Source of the DNA: Mucilaginibacter sp. 44-25
Lineage (GTDB): Bacteria; Bacteroidota; Bacteroidia; Sphingobacteriales; Sphingobacteriaceae
Assembly (NCBI GenBank): GCA_001898335.1
Contig: MKTS01000001.1
Span: forward strand, 620,001 to 684,000
Reading direction: 5' to 3'
Length of the DNA stretch: 64,000 nt
Shown here: piece after piece, positions 53,925-62,655 of the stretch
Numbering within the stretch: position 1 is the first letter of the stretch
Layout of the letters: every line of letters starts with the position of its first letter
Notes under the pieces: generated by a model
Told to the model about the DNA's origin: nothing
Seen by the model: the letters and a program-made list of their open reading frames with translations, nothing else
Databases searched by the model: none
Translations under genes and position numbers: made by a program

Positions 53925-53932
53925 CAAAAGTA
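53925..53932 (-). promoter_or_regulatory. -7 promoter element TACTTTTG directly before ribD
   Basis: An exact TAnnTTTG box on the minus strand ends four bases before the ribD ATG at 53920, the same spacing as at msrC. Confidence 0.5.
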
Positions 53933-53953
53933 GCTTTTATGTTACTTTGTTGT

Positions 53954-54823
53954 ATGAAAACTATTAAGGATGTACTGCTATCCTTTAAAAACAATCTGCA
54001 AAACCTTTATTCGTATAACGAAGCATTGGCTATCGCCATGCTGGTTTTGGAAGACTTAACCGGTATGCAGCGGTCGCGCCTGAAAGCTTTTGAACAAGAT
54101 GAACTAAGCGGAGAAATATTAGAGAAGATATACCCTATACTCGAAGAATTAAAAACTGGTAAACCGGTACAATACATTTTAGGGACCGCGGAATTTTACG
54201 GCCTGACCTTTTTAGTTAATCCGGCTACACTTATACCAAGACCCGAAACCGAAGAATTGGTAGAATGGATATTAGCCAGTAAAAAATCAAAAGTACAAGA
54301 AACCATTTCGGTACTTGATATCGGAACAGGCACCGGATGCATAGCCGTATCCCTTAAAAAGCATTTAAACAATGCCTGGCTAAGCGCTATTGACATATCA
54401 GAGCAAGCGTTGAATACCGCCCGCAAAAACGCTAACCTTAACCAGGTCGATGTCAGCTTTATTCAGGGAGATATATTAAACATTAAACAAGATCATGAGC
54501 TTTCAGGTAACCAATTTGATGTTATTGTAAGTAATCCACCCTATGTTACCGGCACAGATAAAGTACTTATGCATAGCAACGTATTAAACTTTGAGCCTCA
54601 TGCAGCTTTATTTGTAACAGATGATGAACCGCTACTATTTTATAAAGCGATCGTCCGGTTCGCGTTGAATAGCTTAAAGATAGGCGGTGAATTATATTTT
54701 GAAATTAACGAAGCTTTTGGCAAAGAGATGGTTGATCTTTTAACCAATAACTACTTTAAAGACATAGAGTTGAAGAAAGACCTTACCGGCCGGGACAGGA
54801 TGATTAAAGCAGTAAAGTTTTAA
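53954..54823 (+). CDS. prmC: Peptide chain release factor N5-glutamine methyltransferase
   Basis: PrmC methylates the GGQ glutamine of release factors. The SAM site VLDIGTGTGCIAVSLKK is near residue 118 and the catalytic NPPYVT near residue 190 is present; GKPVQYILGTAEFYGLTF and TLIPRPETEELVEWI precede. I chose the ATG at 53954 (MKTIKDVLLSF) over an earlier one at 53939 that adds a Cys-rich run of five residues. It is divergent from ribD and convergent with xerD. Confidence 0.93.
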   Translation: MKTIKDVLLSFKNNLQNLYSYNEALAIAMLVLEDLTGMQRSRLKAFEQDELSGEILEKIYPILEELKTGKPVQYILGTAEFYGLTFLVNPATLIPRPETEELVEWILASKKSKVQETISVLDIGTGTGCIAVSLKKHLNNAWLSAIDISEQALNTARKNANLNQVDVSFIQGDILNIKQDHELSGNQFDVIVSNPPYVTGTDKVLMHSNVLNFEPHAALFVTDDEPLLFYKAIVRFALNSLKIGGELYFEINEAFGKEMVDLLTNNYFKDIELKKDLTGRDRMIKAVKF

Positions 54824-54824
54824 T

Positions 54825-55730
54825 TTAGCTACGCGGATGATGGGCTATAATGGTGCTCATTAAAAACTCCTTGTCCAGATGCGTGTAAATTTCGGTAGTA
54901 GTAATACTCTCATGCCCCAGCATTTCCTGAACAGCACGTAAGTCGGCCCCGCCTTCCACCAAATGTGTGGCGAAAGAATGGCGAAAAGTGTGCGGACTGA
55001 TCTTTTGCTTTAAACCAATTACCTGGGCCAGTTCTTTTATCATCAGGAAAACATATACACGCGTTAATCTACGACCCCTTCGGTTTAAGAAAACTATATC
55101 TTCTTCACCTTTCTGGACGGACACATGCACACGCAGTTGTTCTATCCATATCGTCAAAGCTTTTATAGCCTGCCTACCAATGGGTACCAAACGTTGCTTA
55201 TTACCTTTCCCGGTAACTTTAATAAACTCATCATCCTTATCGAGTGATAAGTTTGACAAGCGCAGTTCCGTTAACTCCGAAACGCGTAACCCGCAACTAT
55301 ACATCACCTCAAGCATGGCTTTATTTCTGCCGCCCTCCGGTTTTGACAAGTCGATGGCTCCAATAAGAGCATTAATATCTTCTATACTTAATGTATCCGG
55401 AAGTTTGCGCTGGATCTTCGGTACTTCCAACAGTTCAGAGGGGTCGGTGGATATTACATCGTCAAGCAATAAACATTTATAGAAAGCTTTAACACCTGAG
55501 ATAATTCTGGACTGTGTTGAGGGCACCATACCTAATTCGCTTACCCAGGTTATAAACTCACGCAAATCTCCAAGGGTAAACTTATCGGGTGCCAGCCCTT
55601 CTTTACAGGCAATCGCAAACTGATAAAGCTTATTAATATCTCGTATATATGCTTCTACAGAATTGCCGGAAAGCATTCTTTCGAGTTTAAGATAGGTATT
55701 AAATAATTTTATCGCCGGCGACCAATTCAA
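54825..55730 (-). CDS. xerD: Tyrosine recombinase XerD
   Basis: The SAM-like N-terminal DNA-binding domain (about 1-85) precedes the catalytic domain with the Arg of GLRVSELTEL, the HTFRHSFATHLVEGGADLRAVQEMLGH box and the nucleophile Tyr in TTEIYTHLD. It resolves chromosome dimers at dif with XerC. The start is TTG (MNWSPAIKLFN). A stop codon lies three codons upstream in frame and no earlier ATG exists. No dif site was noticed here. Confidence 0.92.
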   Translation of the reverse strand: MNWSPAIKLFNTYLKLERMLSGNSVEAYIRDINKLYQFAIACKEGLAPDKFTLGDLREFITWVSELGMVPSTQSRIISGVKAFYKCLLLDDVISTDPSELLEVPKIQRKLPDTLSIEDINALIGAIDLSKPEGGRNKAMLEVMYSCGLRVSELTELRLSNLSLDKDDEFIKVTGKGNKQRLVPIGRQAIKALTIWIEQLRVHVSVQKGEEDIVFLNRRGRRLTRVYVFLMIKELAQVIGLKQKISPHTFRHSFATHLVEGGADLRAVQEMLGHESITTTEIYTHLDKEFLMSTIIAHHPRS

Positions 55731-55758
55731 TTGATTTTAGTTTTAACGATTTATAAAC

Positions 55759-55766
55759 TAAGTTTG
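55759..55766 (+). promoter_or_regulatory. -7 promoter element TAAGTTTG directly before aroQ
   Basis: An exact TAnnTTTG box ends five bases before the aroQ ATG at 55772. Confidence 0.5.
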
Positions 55767-55771
55767 AGCTA

Positions 55772-56191
55772 ATGAATATACAAATTATCAACGGGCCAAA
55801 TTTAAACCTTCTTGGCGTTCGCGAAAAGTCTATTTACGGAAATACCGACTTTGAAAGTTATTTGAGCGAATTAAAGGCTCATTTTAAGAATATTGATATC
55901 GCTTACTTCCAAAGCAATGTGGAGGGCGAGATCATTAATAAAATTCACGAGGTAGGCTTTACTTATGACGGTATTGTACTAAATGCCGGGGCCTATACCC
56001 ACACATCTATTGCCATTGCAGACGCTATTGCAGCCATTAAAACACCGGTTATAGAAGTGCATATTTCTAATGTATATAAGCGTGAAGAATTCAGGCACCA
56101 TTCTATGCTGGCAGCCAGTTGCAAAGGGGTTATAGCTGGTTTTGGCATGCACTCTTACCGATTGGGTATTGAAAGCCTGCTGATAAGTTAA
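55772..56191 (+). CDS. aroQ: Type II 3-dehydroquinate dehydratase
   Basis: The start IQIINGPNLNLLGVREKSIYG holds the catalytic Tyr loop. VLNAGAYTHTSIAIADAI near residue 70 and VIEVHISNVYKREEFRHHS near residue 93 complete the active site. It makes 3-dehydroshikimate in the shikimate pathway and works as a dodecamer. Length 139 aa is normal. Confidence 0.95.
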   Translation: MNIQIINGPNLNLLGVREKSIYGNTDFESYLSELKAHFKNIDIAYFQSNVEGEIINKIHEVGFTYDGIVLNAGAYTHTSIAIADAIAAIKTPVIEVHISNVYKREEFRHHSMLAASCKGVIAGFGMHSYRLGIESLLIS

Positions 56192-56227
56192 GATTCTAAA
56201 AATATCCTTCAAAGAGCACCTATAGAA

Positions 56228-56476
56228 ATGAGAGTAATAGCAGAACTACCCCATCCGGATTTTAAGATCACCATTATGAGTATGAACCAAAAATTCATTA
56301 TAAAGATGGAACAGGGTACACTCGAGCAAACCTACAAAGTGCCCGAGATGGACCTGACCGATGGCGTAAACTCCGTATTTGAAATATTGGATGATGTTTT
56401 CCTCACCAAGGTTTCAGCACGCTTTGCTGAAATGGGAAAAGACTATCACGAGGCTTATTATAGGTATAACTATTGA
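56228..56476 (+). CDS. Conserved hypothetical protein, 82 aa
   Basis: The protein MRVIAELPHPDFKITIMSMN continues with QKFIIKMEQGTLEQTYKVPEMDLTDGV, a short beta-rich then helical fold with no signal or membrane segment. I do not recognise a characterised family, but proteins of this size and pattern are conserved in Bacteroidota (recollection, not checked). It lies 36 bp after aroQ and may share its transcript. A hairpin follows at 56529-56559. Confidence 0.55.
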   Translation: MRVIAELPHPDFKITIMSMNQKFIIKMEQGTLEQTYKVPEMDLTDGVNSVFEILDDVFLTKVSARFAEMGKDYHEAYYRYNY

Positions 56477-56528
56477 TTGAGATAATAAAAATAAATATCT
56501 GTATTTCAGTAAATTATAAAATAATAAA

Positions 56529-56559
56529 ACAGGCTACCAAATTAAATTTGGCAGCCTGT
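56529..56559. terminator. Imperfect hairpin after the 82-aa gene
   Basis: ACAGGCTaCCAAA pairs with TTTGGcaGCCTGT around a short loop, 52 nt after the stop codon. There is no strong T-run, so its strength is unclear. Confidence 0.5.
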
Positions 56560-56716
56560 AAGTATAGAAGTAATAAATCATAACTTTTATTTTCAATTAC
56601 ATTATGAATTATAATTTAAATAAAACACTTATTAAATTGAATATCAATAATTTAAGTATTTAATAAATTTTATACCGAATTTAATTTGGCATAGCATTAC
56701 ATCACTAAAAGCTAAT

Positions 56717-57406
56717 TTAGCTTTTATTAGCCAACAACTCCTCTACCAGCATGCACACGCCAATAGTTGCTTTAAAAGGTATCTCCACAATTAACCGATT
56801 AGCGACTGTTGGTATATTGGGGTCGATGATGTATTTAGTTACCATATGGGGTACATAGTTGATCAGTCCGGCCGCGGGATAAACGGCCAGCGAAGTACCA
56901 ACTAAAATAAATATATCCGCTTGAGAGCAAAGTGCCGCTGCAGGCTCAATCATGGGTACAGCCTCGCCAAACCAAACCACATGCGATCGTAACTGTGAAC
57001 CCAACTCGCAAGTCTCTCCCATTTTTATCTCCCAGCCGTCAATGGGGTAAGTAAGCCGCGGGTTAATGCTGCTTTGCGACCGGGTGATGATACCATGCAA
57101 ATGTACCACATTTTTAGACCCGGCACGTTCATGCAGGTCGTCGATATTTTGTGTGATGATCTGCACATCATATTTATCCTGCAATTGCGCTAACGCAAAA
57201 TGCGCAGCATTTGGCTCAGCCTCCAAAACAGATTTGCGACGTTCGTTGTAAAACTGCTGCACCAGTTCCGGGTTACGTGCCCACGCTTCGGGTGTAGCTA
57301 CATCCTCAATATTGTAACCTTCCCATAATCCATCGCTATCCCTAAACGTTTTCAAGCCGCTCTCCGCGCTTATTCCGGCTCCTGTGAGCACCACTACTCT
57401 TTTCAT
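56717..57406 (-). CDS. cobB: Sir2-family NAD-dependent deacylase, 229 aa
   Basis: The NAD-binding GAGISAESGLKTFRDSDGLWEG, the TQNIDDLHERAGS segment and catalytic His104 (HLHG) define a sirtuin. Tyr53 and Arg56 (FYNERRK) form the YxxR signature of class III desuccinylases such as SIRT5 and E. coli CobB. The usual zinc-ribbon cysteines between residues 105 and 145 are absent (only Cys133), so the protein probably lacks structural zinc. It is cytosolic. Confidence 0.9.
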   Translation of the reverse strand: MKRVVVLTGAGISAESGLKTFRDSDGLWEGYNIEDVATPEAWARNPELVQQFYNERRKSVLEAEPNAAHFALAQLQDKYDVQIITQNIDDLHERAGSKNVVHLHGIITRSQSSINPRLTYPIDGWEIKMGETCELGSQLRSHVVWFGEAVPMIEPAAALCSQADIFILVGTSLAVYPAAGLINYVPHMVTKYIIDPNIPTVANRLIVEIPFKATIGVCMLVEELLANKS

Positions 57407-57502
57407 AAATTAAGTTGTCTGAACCCGAATTTAGGGAATTAAAAGGATTAAGGAATGAGTGATTACTTCTCATTATTAAATTCATCAATTCCAATTCAGG
57501 CA

Positions 57503-57533
57503 CAAAAAAAGCGGTTAGTTGCCTAACCGCTTT
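57503..57533 (-). terminator. Terminator of the B12 operon
   Basis: GCGGTTAG and CTAACCGC form a perfect 8-bp stem with a 4-nt loop and a seven-T run on the minus strand, downstream of the last gene of the operon. Confidence 0.88.
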
Positions 57534-57555
57534 CAAGTATCGAAAATAGTGCTTA

Positions 57556-58122
57556 TTACAAAGCCAATTGGCGCTCGGCACGTAAAATGGTGTATTTGCT
57601 TTTAGCCAGCTCAAAGCCGCCAAATAAAATAGCGCCGTAAATGGCATCACCTATAAGCATATTGGTTTCAAAAGGATAAATGGCCCTCACCAATAAGGTT
57701 CCGTAATTAGCCCAGGTATTTAGCATTCCATACACAAATGGCAGATCCATCACCAACCAGTGTATCATTACAGATACTATTGAAGCAGCTATCACATTAA
57801 GGGCGGTTACTTTCTTGATCAGTGTGCCTACCCAAACCATCAGCATAAAGCAAGCATACATAAATAACGAACTATTATAGAATGTAAATTTACCCGCGTA
57901 CATATAGTTAATCATCATATCACTTATAAAAAGCGCTAAAAGAGGCACTACATATGCTTTCCATTTATCTGTAAAGTAAGCACCACCGAATAAGGCAACA
58001 GCACCTACAGGAGTAAAATTACTTAAAGCCGGGAACTGTGTATTCACCAGGCGTATTGCTATGGCAGCCAGCACCATGGTTACAAGTACTGTATTACGGA
58101 TGTTTTTGTTTTGGTTTAACAT
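57556..58122 (-). CDS. DUF6580-family membrane protein, possible B12 uptake component, 188 aa
   Basis: The protein has about five or six hydrophobic segments and the DUF6580 pattern FPALSNFTPVGAVALFGGAYFTDKWKAY near residue 30, with IYPFETNMLIGDAIYGAILFGGFEL near the end. It has the size and helix pattern of an ECF S-component. As the third gene in a B12-riboswitch operon it may carry cobalamin or a precursor across the inner membrane, which is inference; no ECF ATPase or T-component is nearby. Confidence 0.75.
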   Translation of the reverse strand: MLNQNKNIRNTVLVTMVLAAIAIRLVNTQFPALSNFTPVGAVALFGGAYFTDKWKAYVVPLLALFISDMMINYMYAGKFTFYNSSLFMYACFMLMVWVGTLIKKVTALNVIAASIVSVMIHWLVMDLPFVYGMLNTWANYGTLLVRAIYPFETNMLIGDAIYGAILFGGFELAKSKYTILRAERQLAL

Positions 58123-58173
58123 ATAAACTTATTGTCGTGCAAATTTACCTAATAAGCAGTGTAAATAAAAGGG

Positions 58174-59271
58174 CTATTTAGTAAGTAAAACAATAGTGCC
58201 CGGGTTAATGCCCGTATCGGTAACATAACCCTTGTTGTTCACATCCTGGTTTTTACCAGTACTGTTAAAAGTATATAACCTGCCGTTTGATGAATAATCA
58301 ATAGCATCGGTTACGTAAACCTGCCCTGTGGCTGCATCTACTGCCAGGGCATAAGGCGCTTTAAACGTAGTACCGTCAGTAATGAAATTTTCTTTACGAA
58401 GGGATTCTGTCTTTACACTATAAACCGAGATCTTTCCTGAATCAGTAATGTAATATGCATCATCGCCTACCACAATGAATGATGTACCGTAACCGGCGTT
58501 AATGTCATTAGAAGCTTTAACAGCATCAGTTTTGTTATCAATGATAACTAATTTAGGTTTCGACGGATAGTCGGTACCATAAGCCAAAACGTAAACATCG
58601 CCGTAAGCATCGGCAGCAATATTAATAGGATTAGTGGTCGTGATATCTATTTTTTTAGTTTCGGTAAGGGTATTTAAATCAATGACAGACACCGTTTTAT
58701 CAGGGTTTGCATAATCTAAACCGCCAGAGTTAGCAACATATAGTTTACCGTTTGATATCACCATCTCTTCAGGATTACGGCCCACTGTAATGTATTTATC
58801 TACGGTAAGGCTTGCGGTATCTAAAACTGCTACAGTGCCATCATAAGAGGAAATAAAAGCTTTGTTTTTATTGAAAACAATGCTGCGTGGCTGCCTGTCA
58901 ACGCCTCCATTAGACAGTTTTATCTGTTTAATAACTTTGGCTGTTTTTGCATCAACCACTTCAATTGTACTTGAAACATTAACGGCTATGTACATTTTTG
59001 ATCCGTATACTTTGGCATCGTTACCGGTATCACCCAAACCACGGCCGTTCTGGGTTTTAAAAATATCTGATATAGTAGTTTGTGATGATATGCTAAAGAA
59101 GGTAAGCGAGCTGTTGTTACGGCTAAAGTTACCTTCATTAAGTATATAAATACCGTTTGCCGGTGCAACCGAATCCACCGGATCTGGTGTTACCCTGTCT
59201 TTGCGGCATGATGAGAATATCGTAGCGAGTGCTGCTATCGCGATTAAACCTTTAAGTTGAAGTTTGTTCAT
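58174..59271 (-). CDS. btuG: BtuG-like surface beta-propeller lipoprotein, 365 aa
   Basis: A signal peptide ending FSSC gives a lipoprotein with its anchor at Cys22, followed by RKD, a possible surface-export signal. The body is a run of YncE-like propeller blades (for example KMYIAVNVSSTIEVVDAKT and TVAVLDTASLTVDKYITVGRNPEEM). In Bacteroides, BtuG proteins of this kind bind vitamin B12 at the cell surface and hand it to BtuB. It lies 10 bp after the TonB receptor gene. Confidence 0.85.
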   Translation of the reverse strand: MNKLQLKGLIAIAALATIFSSCRKDRVTPDPVDSVAPANGIYILNEGNFSRNNSSLTFFSISSQTTISDIFKTQNGRGLGDTGNDAKVYGSKMYIAVNVSSTIEVVDAKTAKVIKQIKLSNGGVDRQPRSIVFNKNKAFISSYDGTVAVLDTASLTVDKYITVGRNPEEMVISNGKLYVANSGGLDYANPDKTVSVIDLNTLTETKKIDITTTNPINIAADAYGDVYVLAYGTDYPSKPKLVIIDNKTDAVKASNDINAGYGTSFIVVGDDAYYITDSGKISVYSVKTESLRKENFITDGTTFKAPYALAVDAATGQVYVTDAIDYSSNGRLYTFNSTGKNQDVNNKGYVTDTGINPGTIVLLTK

Positions 59272-59281
59272 GTTGATATAT

Positions 59282-61300
59282 TTAAATGGTTATTTGCATG
59301 GTTAAACGATACGAGCGTCCCGGCATAGGATAGCTCTGGATGATCGCGTAGTATTTATTAAAGATGTTGTTTGCCTCTACCGAAAACCGTAAAGGCAAAT
59401 GATTGATATTTGTGTTATAAAGTAATGAGGCATCTCCCACAGCATAGCCCGGCACATCATGCTCCGGATCATTATCGCCATTATAATTTCTTTTTGATGA
59501 AATAACCTGGTTGTAGTAAACCCCAAAGTTTTTAAAGTTTACACCGGCGTTTAAAGCAAGGGTATGTTTGGGCGTATAGGCTATTTGCTGCAAATACGTG
59601 CTTGATGCAGGGTCTGTCATATCAAGCGCTTGCTGGTAGGTGTAATTTGCACTTAATGAAAGATACCAGTTATTAAAATTCCTGGTAGCGGTTTTGATAC
59701 CCAGGTCCACCCCTTTAATGTCAACCTTACCAACGTTACTAAAAGAAAAAACAGCCGGATTGGTGCTTGGTATGCCAATGATCTTGTCGCGAACGTTGTT
59801 GTAATAAACATCTGCATTAACAAACACATAGCTTAGTAAGCCGCTAAGGTCTTTATTGTAAGTAGCCCCAAGGTCATATTGCTTAACAAATTCAGGCTTG
59901 ATCACACGATCCACAAAAGCAAAATAATAAAGCTCATCAAGCGTTGGCGCCCTAAAGATGTTTTTATAAAAAGCCCTTAACTTTAATTCCTTGGAATTAA
60001 AAGGTTGCAACAACAGCATTAACGTTGGTGATAACACCGGTGATTGCTGAAAGGCTTTACCCCTTTCCACATGTTCTTTAATATAAGTGTGCAACAAATT
60101 CCCGGCAAGCTCCCACCTGTTAAATTTTACTTTACTTGCCAGCACATTGAGCAATGTGAACCGAGATGGGTAAGCATATTTATAGATGTCAGCGTCTACT
60201 TTGGTGTATGAACCATCAGCGGCGTATGATACCGTCCAATTGTTTGTTACGTTGTAAGAAAACGCAGCCGACTGATAAGCTTCTCGCTGTTTATAATGCT
60301 GTAATATATAACCCTGTGTATTAAAGTAGGGAGAATCCAGGTATCGGGTTTTTAATTGAGAAACCTTGCTACTCAACAACAATTGCAAACTGTTCTTCCA
60401 GATATGTTTATAAGAAGCTTGCAGGATTATATCATCGTTATCCAGCTTCTCACCCGGCGATTCGGTATAAAACACCACAGCACCCGGCAAGCCTCTTTTG
60501 GCATTGTAAAAATTAGCATGCAGGCTAAATAGGCTGCTATCGTTCTTATTCCAATAAAGCGCCGCATCAGTTTGTAATGATCGAACCTGACTGTTATGCC
60601 TTATCGATAATGTGTCACTGCCATCATTTGGTGTATTAAATTTATAGCGGCCGTTGGCATTGATGTAATTGCTGGTAACAACTGCCGTCCAACGTTTACT
60701 TAATCTTTGCTGATAAAGGACATATGGGTTGAAAAGGCCAAAGCTACCGGCTTTTACACCTGCCGTAATCTCATGAGGCTTATTCTTACTCAACTGGTCA
60801 GGAATAGTTTGCAAACTGAGTACACTTGCTGAGGCAAACGCCCTGGCAGGCTGCAGCAGATTATCGGGCTGGCCATTATAAAGCGTTATAGAGCAGATAT
60901 TGATCAGGCTTAGTTTACTTAGGTCGATCTGCCCGGTTTCGGCATCATTCAGTTGCAGTCCGTCATAAAAAACTGCCGTGTGGCCTGCACCTAAGCCACG
61001 TACCGATATAGTTTTAATTCCACCTATGCCACCGTAATCTTTAATGTTAACACCGCTGAAATTTCTAACGGCATCTGCTACATTGAAAGAGCCTGATTTA
61101 ATAAAATCCTGATTATTGATCTGTTGTGATGGCGTAATTGACGGGATTATAAGAGCTTTGTGGGCGTTAATGGAAACTTCGTTAAGCGTACGGCTGGTGT
61201 CTGTTTGTCCAAAAACAATACTTGCAGGCAGCAGCAACACGGTTACCAGGGTAGCCGTAAAATATACTATCGATTTTTTGATTATTTTGCTGCCTTTCAT
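59282..61300 (-). CDS. btuB: TonB-dependent receptor, probable vitamin B12 transporter (BtuB-like)
   Basis: I chose the ATG at 61300 (MKGSKIIKKSIVYF), which begins a signal peptide cleaved after VFG. The longer frame from 61444 translates the core of the riboswitch. The N-terminal plug (SFNVADAVRNFSGVNIKDYGGIGGIKTISVRGLGAGHTAVFYDG) and a beta-barrel ending in RLTMQITI make a complete TonB-dependent receptor (672 aa). The riboswitch and BtuG neighbour make cobalamin the likely ligand. Confidence 0.9.
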   Translation of the reverse strand: MKGSKIIKKSIVYFTATLVTVLLLPASIVFGQTDTSRTLNEVSINAHKALIIPSITPSQQINNQDFIKSGSFNVADAVRNFSGVNIKDYGGIGGIKTISVRGLGAGHTAVFYDGLQLNDAETGQIDLSKLSLINICSITLYNGQPDNLLQPARAFASASVLSLQTIPDQLSKNKPHEITAGVKAGSFGLFNPYVLYQQRLSKRWTAVVTSNYINANGRYKFNTPNDGSDTLSIRHNSQVRSLQTDAALYWNKNDSSLFSLHANFYNAKRGLPGAVVFYTESPGEKLDNDDIILQASYKHIWKNSLQLLLSSKVSQLKTRYLDSPYFNTQGYILQHYKQREAYQSAAFSYNVTNNWTVSYAADGSYTKVDADIYKYAYPSRFTLLNVLASKVKFNRWELAGNLLHTYIKEHVERGKAFQQSPVLSPTLMLLLQPFNSKELKLRAFYKNIFRAPTLDELYYFAFVDRVIKPEFVKQYDLGATYNKDLSGLLSYVFVNADVYYNNVRDKIIGIPSTNPAVFSFSNVGKVDIKGVDLGIKTATRNFNNWYLSLSANYTYQQALDMTDPASSTYLQQIAYTPKHTLALNAGVNFKNFGVYYNQVISSKRNYNGDNDPEHDVPGYAVGDASLLYNTNINHLPLRFSVEANNIFNKYYAIIQSYPMPGRSYRLTMQITI

Positions 61301-61411
61301 AACTAACAAGCATGGCAGCGAAAAATAAAAAGCAGACGCAATAACGGGCAATTGATTTGCCGTTGAATCACATCCACGCTTCAATCCACGAAAGCCATGA
61401 ATAATATAACG

Positions 61412-61580
61412 CCAAGGCAGGTATTCTGACTTGCTCCCCTCCATCCTGCCTTCCCATGCACATTCTGGTGCACAGTGGCAATAATTTCGGATGTTGGTTA
61501 AACGGAGCTTACAGCTGCGGGACAGTTACGGATTTACACCGTATTCCCTTTTAATCTGGCACCAAATAAGCTGGTGCCAA
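61412..61580 (-). promoter_or_regulatory. Cobalamin (vitamin B12) riboswitch
   Basis: Read on the minus strand this leader shows the conserved order AAAGGGAAT, GGTGTAAATCC, GTCCCGCAGCTGTAAG, GCCACTG, GGGAAGGC and GTCAGAATACCTGCC, the core of the cobalamin riboswitch with its B12 box. It begins near a GGCACCA/TGGTGCC hairpin at 61558-61578. About 110 nt of leader remain to the btuB start codon, where the expression platform must lie. High B12 should shut off the btuB-btuG-DUF6580 operon. The flanks (61301-61411 and 61581-61713) hold no other feature. Confidence 0.95.
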
Positions 61581-61713
61581 AACCTAAAGCGTGGCAAATG
61601 TAGTGATTTAGCATCTAAAGCCAAATTATAAAAATTTATCCGGTTAAAATAATTGACAATTAAGCAAAATTTGGCATGGTTATGAATGGTTATTAAACTA
61701 TAACAGATACATT

Positions 61714-62589
61714 ATGACAACATTGACAGCACCAAATAGATGGAGAGAAACAACGGCCGATATTGAACGCCGTTCTGAAAGCATCAACCTTTCCCAGGCA
61801 GAGCGTACAATATCTATAGCTGCAGGTGTTAAACTTGCAATCAGCGGTCTCAAAGGAATATTTAAAAGTCCGTTTAGCAGTATCATCAAATTAGGCGCAG
61901 GCGGGTATCTGCTTAACCGTGGCGTTACCGGTCATTGCGAGCTGTATTCTGCAATGGGCCGTAATTCACTTGAGCCGGTTAACGTGAACATTCGTTCATC
62001 TTATCTTGTAAATAAGCCCCGCCAGGAAGTGTATGATTTTTGGCGCAAGCTGGATAATCTGCCCCTGTTTATGAAACATCTGGAAAGCGTTGAAATTATT
62101 AGCGACACCAAATCACATTGGGTGCTTAAGCTGCCAATCGGATCAGCACATGTAAGCTGGGATGCTGAGATTGTGAAAGACGAGCCTGGTTACAGCATAG
62201 GTTGGAGCTCATTACCCGATTCAATGATAGATAATGCCGGCAAAGTTACCTTCCAGGATAGCCCCGATGGCGAGGGAACCTTAATAGACGTAGTAATATC
62301 ATACCGACCACCGGCTGGTGGTTTCGGTGGCAGTATTGCCCATATCTTAAACCCGGTATTTAAAAATCTGGTAGATAATGATATTCGCAACTTTAAGCAA
62401 TACATGGATATTGACGGAGGTATGCCTTCAGAGAAATATGACAACGAGCCAGTTGCGATAATCATTGAAGAGACGATCATCGACTCAGCTGGTGATGAAT
62501 TGAAAAACGAACAAGATTCAAAATACAGTCCGCATTTAGATGAGTTGAATGGCAAACCGGGTAACGGAGCACCAAGTGTAGGATTATAA
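61714..62589 (+). CDS. SRPBCC-family protein with N-terminal membrane domain, 291 aa
   Basis: The N-terminal 85 residues, with SQAERTISIAAGVKLAISGLKGI, resemble the small DUF2892-type membrane module. The rest (about 90-235) is an SRPBCC/cyclase-like domain: NIRSSYLVNKPRQEVYDFWRKLDNLPLFMKHLESVEI and GWSSLPDSMIDNAGKVTFQ. Such proteins are often annotated cyclase/dehydrase and bind hydrophobic ligands. The C-terminus is acidic. Function unknown. Confidence 0.78.
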   Translation: MTTLTAPNRWRETTADIERRSESINLSQAERTISIAAGVKLAISGLKGIFKSPFSSIIKLGAGGYLLNRGVTGHCELYSAMGRNSLEPVNVNIRSSYLVNKPRQEVYDFWRKLDNLPLFMKHLESVEIISDTKSHWVLKLPIGSAHVSWDAEIVKDEPGYSIGWSSLPDSMIDNAGKVTFQDSPDGEGTLIDVVISYRPPAGGFGGSIAHILNPVFKNLVDNDIRNFKQYMDIDGGMPSEKYDNEPVAIIIEETIIDSAGDELKNEQDSKYSPHLDELNGKPGNGAPSVGL

Positions 62590-62606
62590 AGCAGCGACCT
62601 TAAACA

Positions 62607-62639
62607 GAAAAGCCCCTGCTATTTGGCAGGGGCTTTCTT
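62607..62639. terminator. Terminator between convergent SRPBCC and rplT genes
   Basis: AGAAAAGCCCCTGC and GCAGGGGCTTTCT form a stem of about 12 bp around a 5-nt loop, serving both strands. Confidence 0.85.
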
Positions 62640-62655
62640 ATGCGTTGTGCTAAAA

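Noticed and set aside
61301..61444. N-terminal extension of the TonB receptor frame (MEGSKSEYLP onward)
   Set aside because: It is a translation of the cobalamin riboswitch core and leader; the signal peptide starts at 61300.
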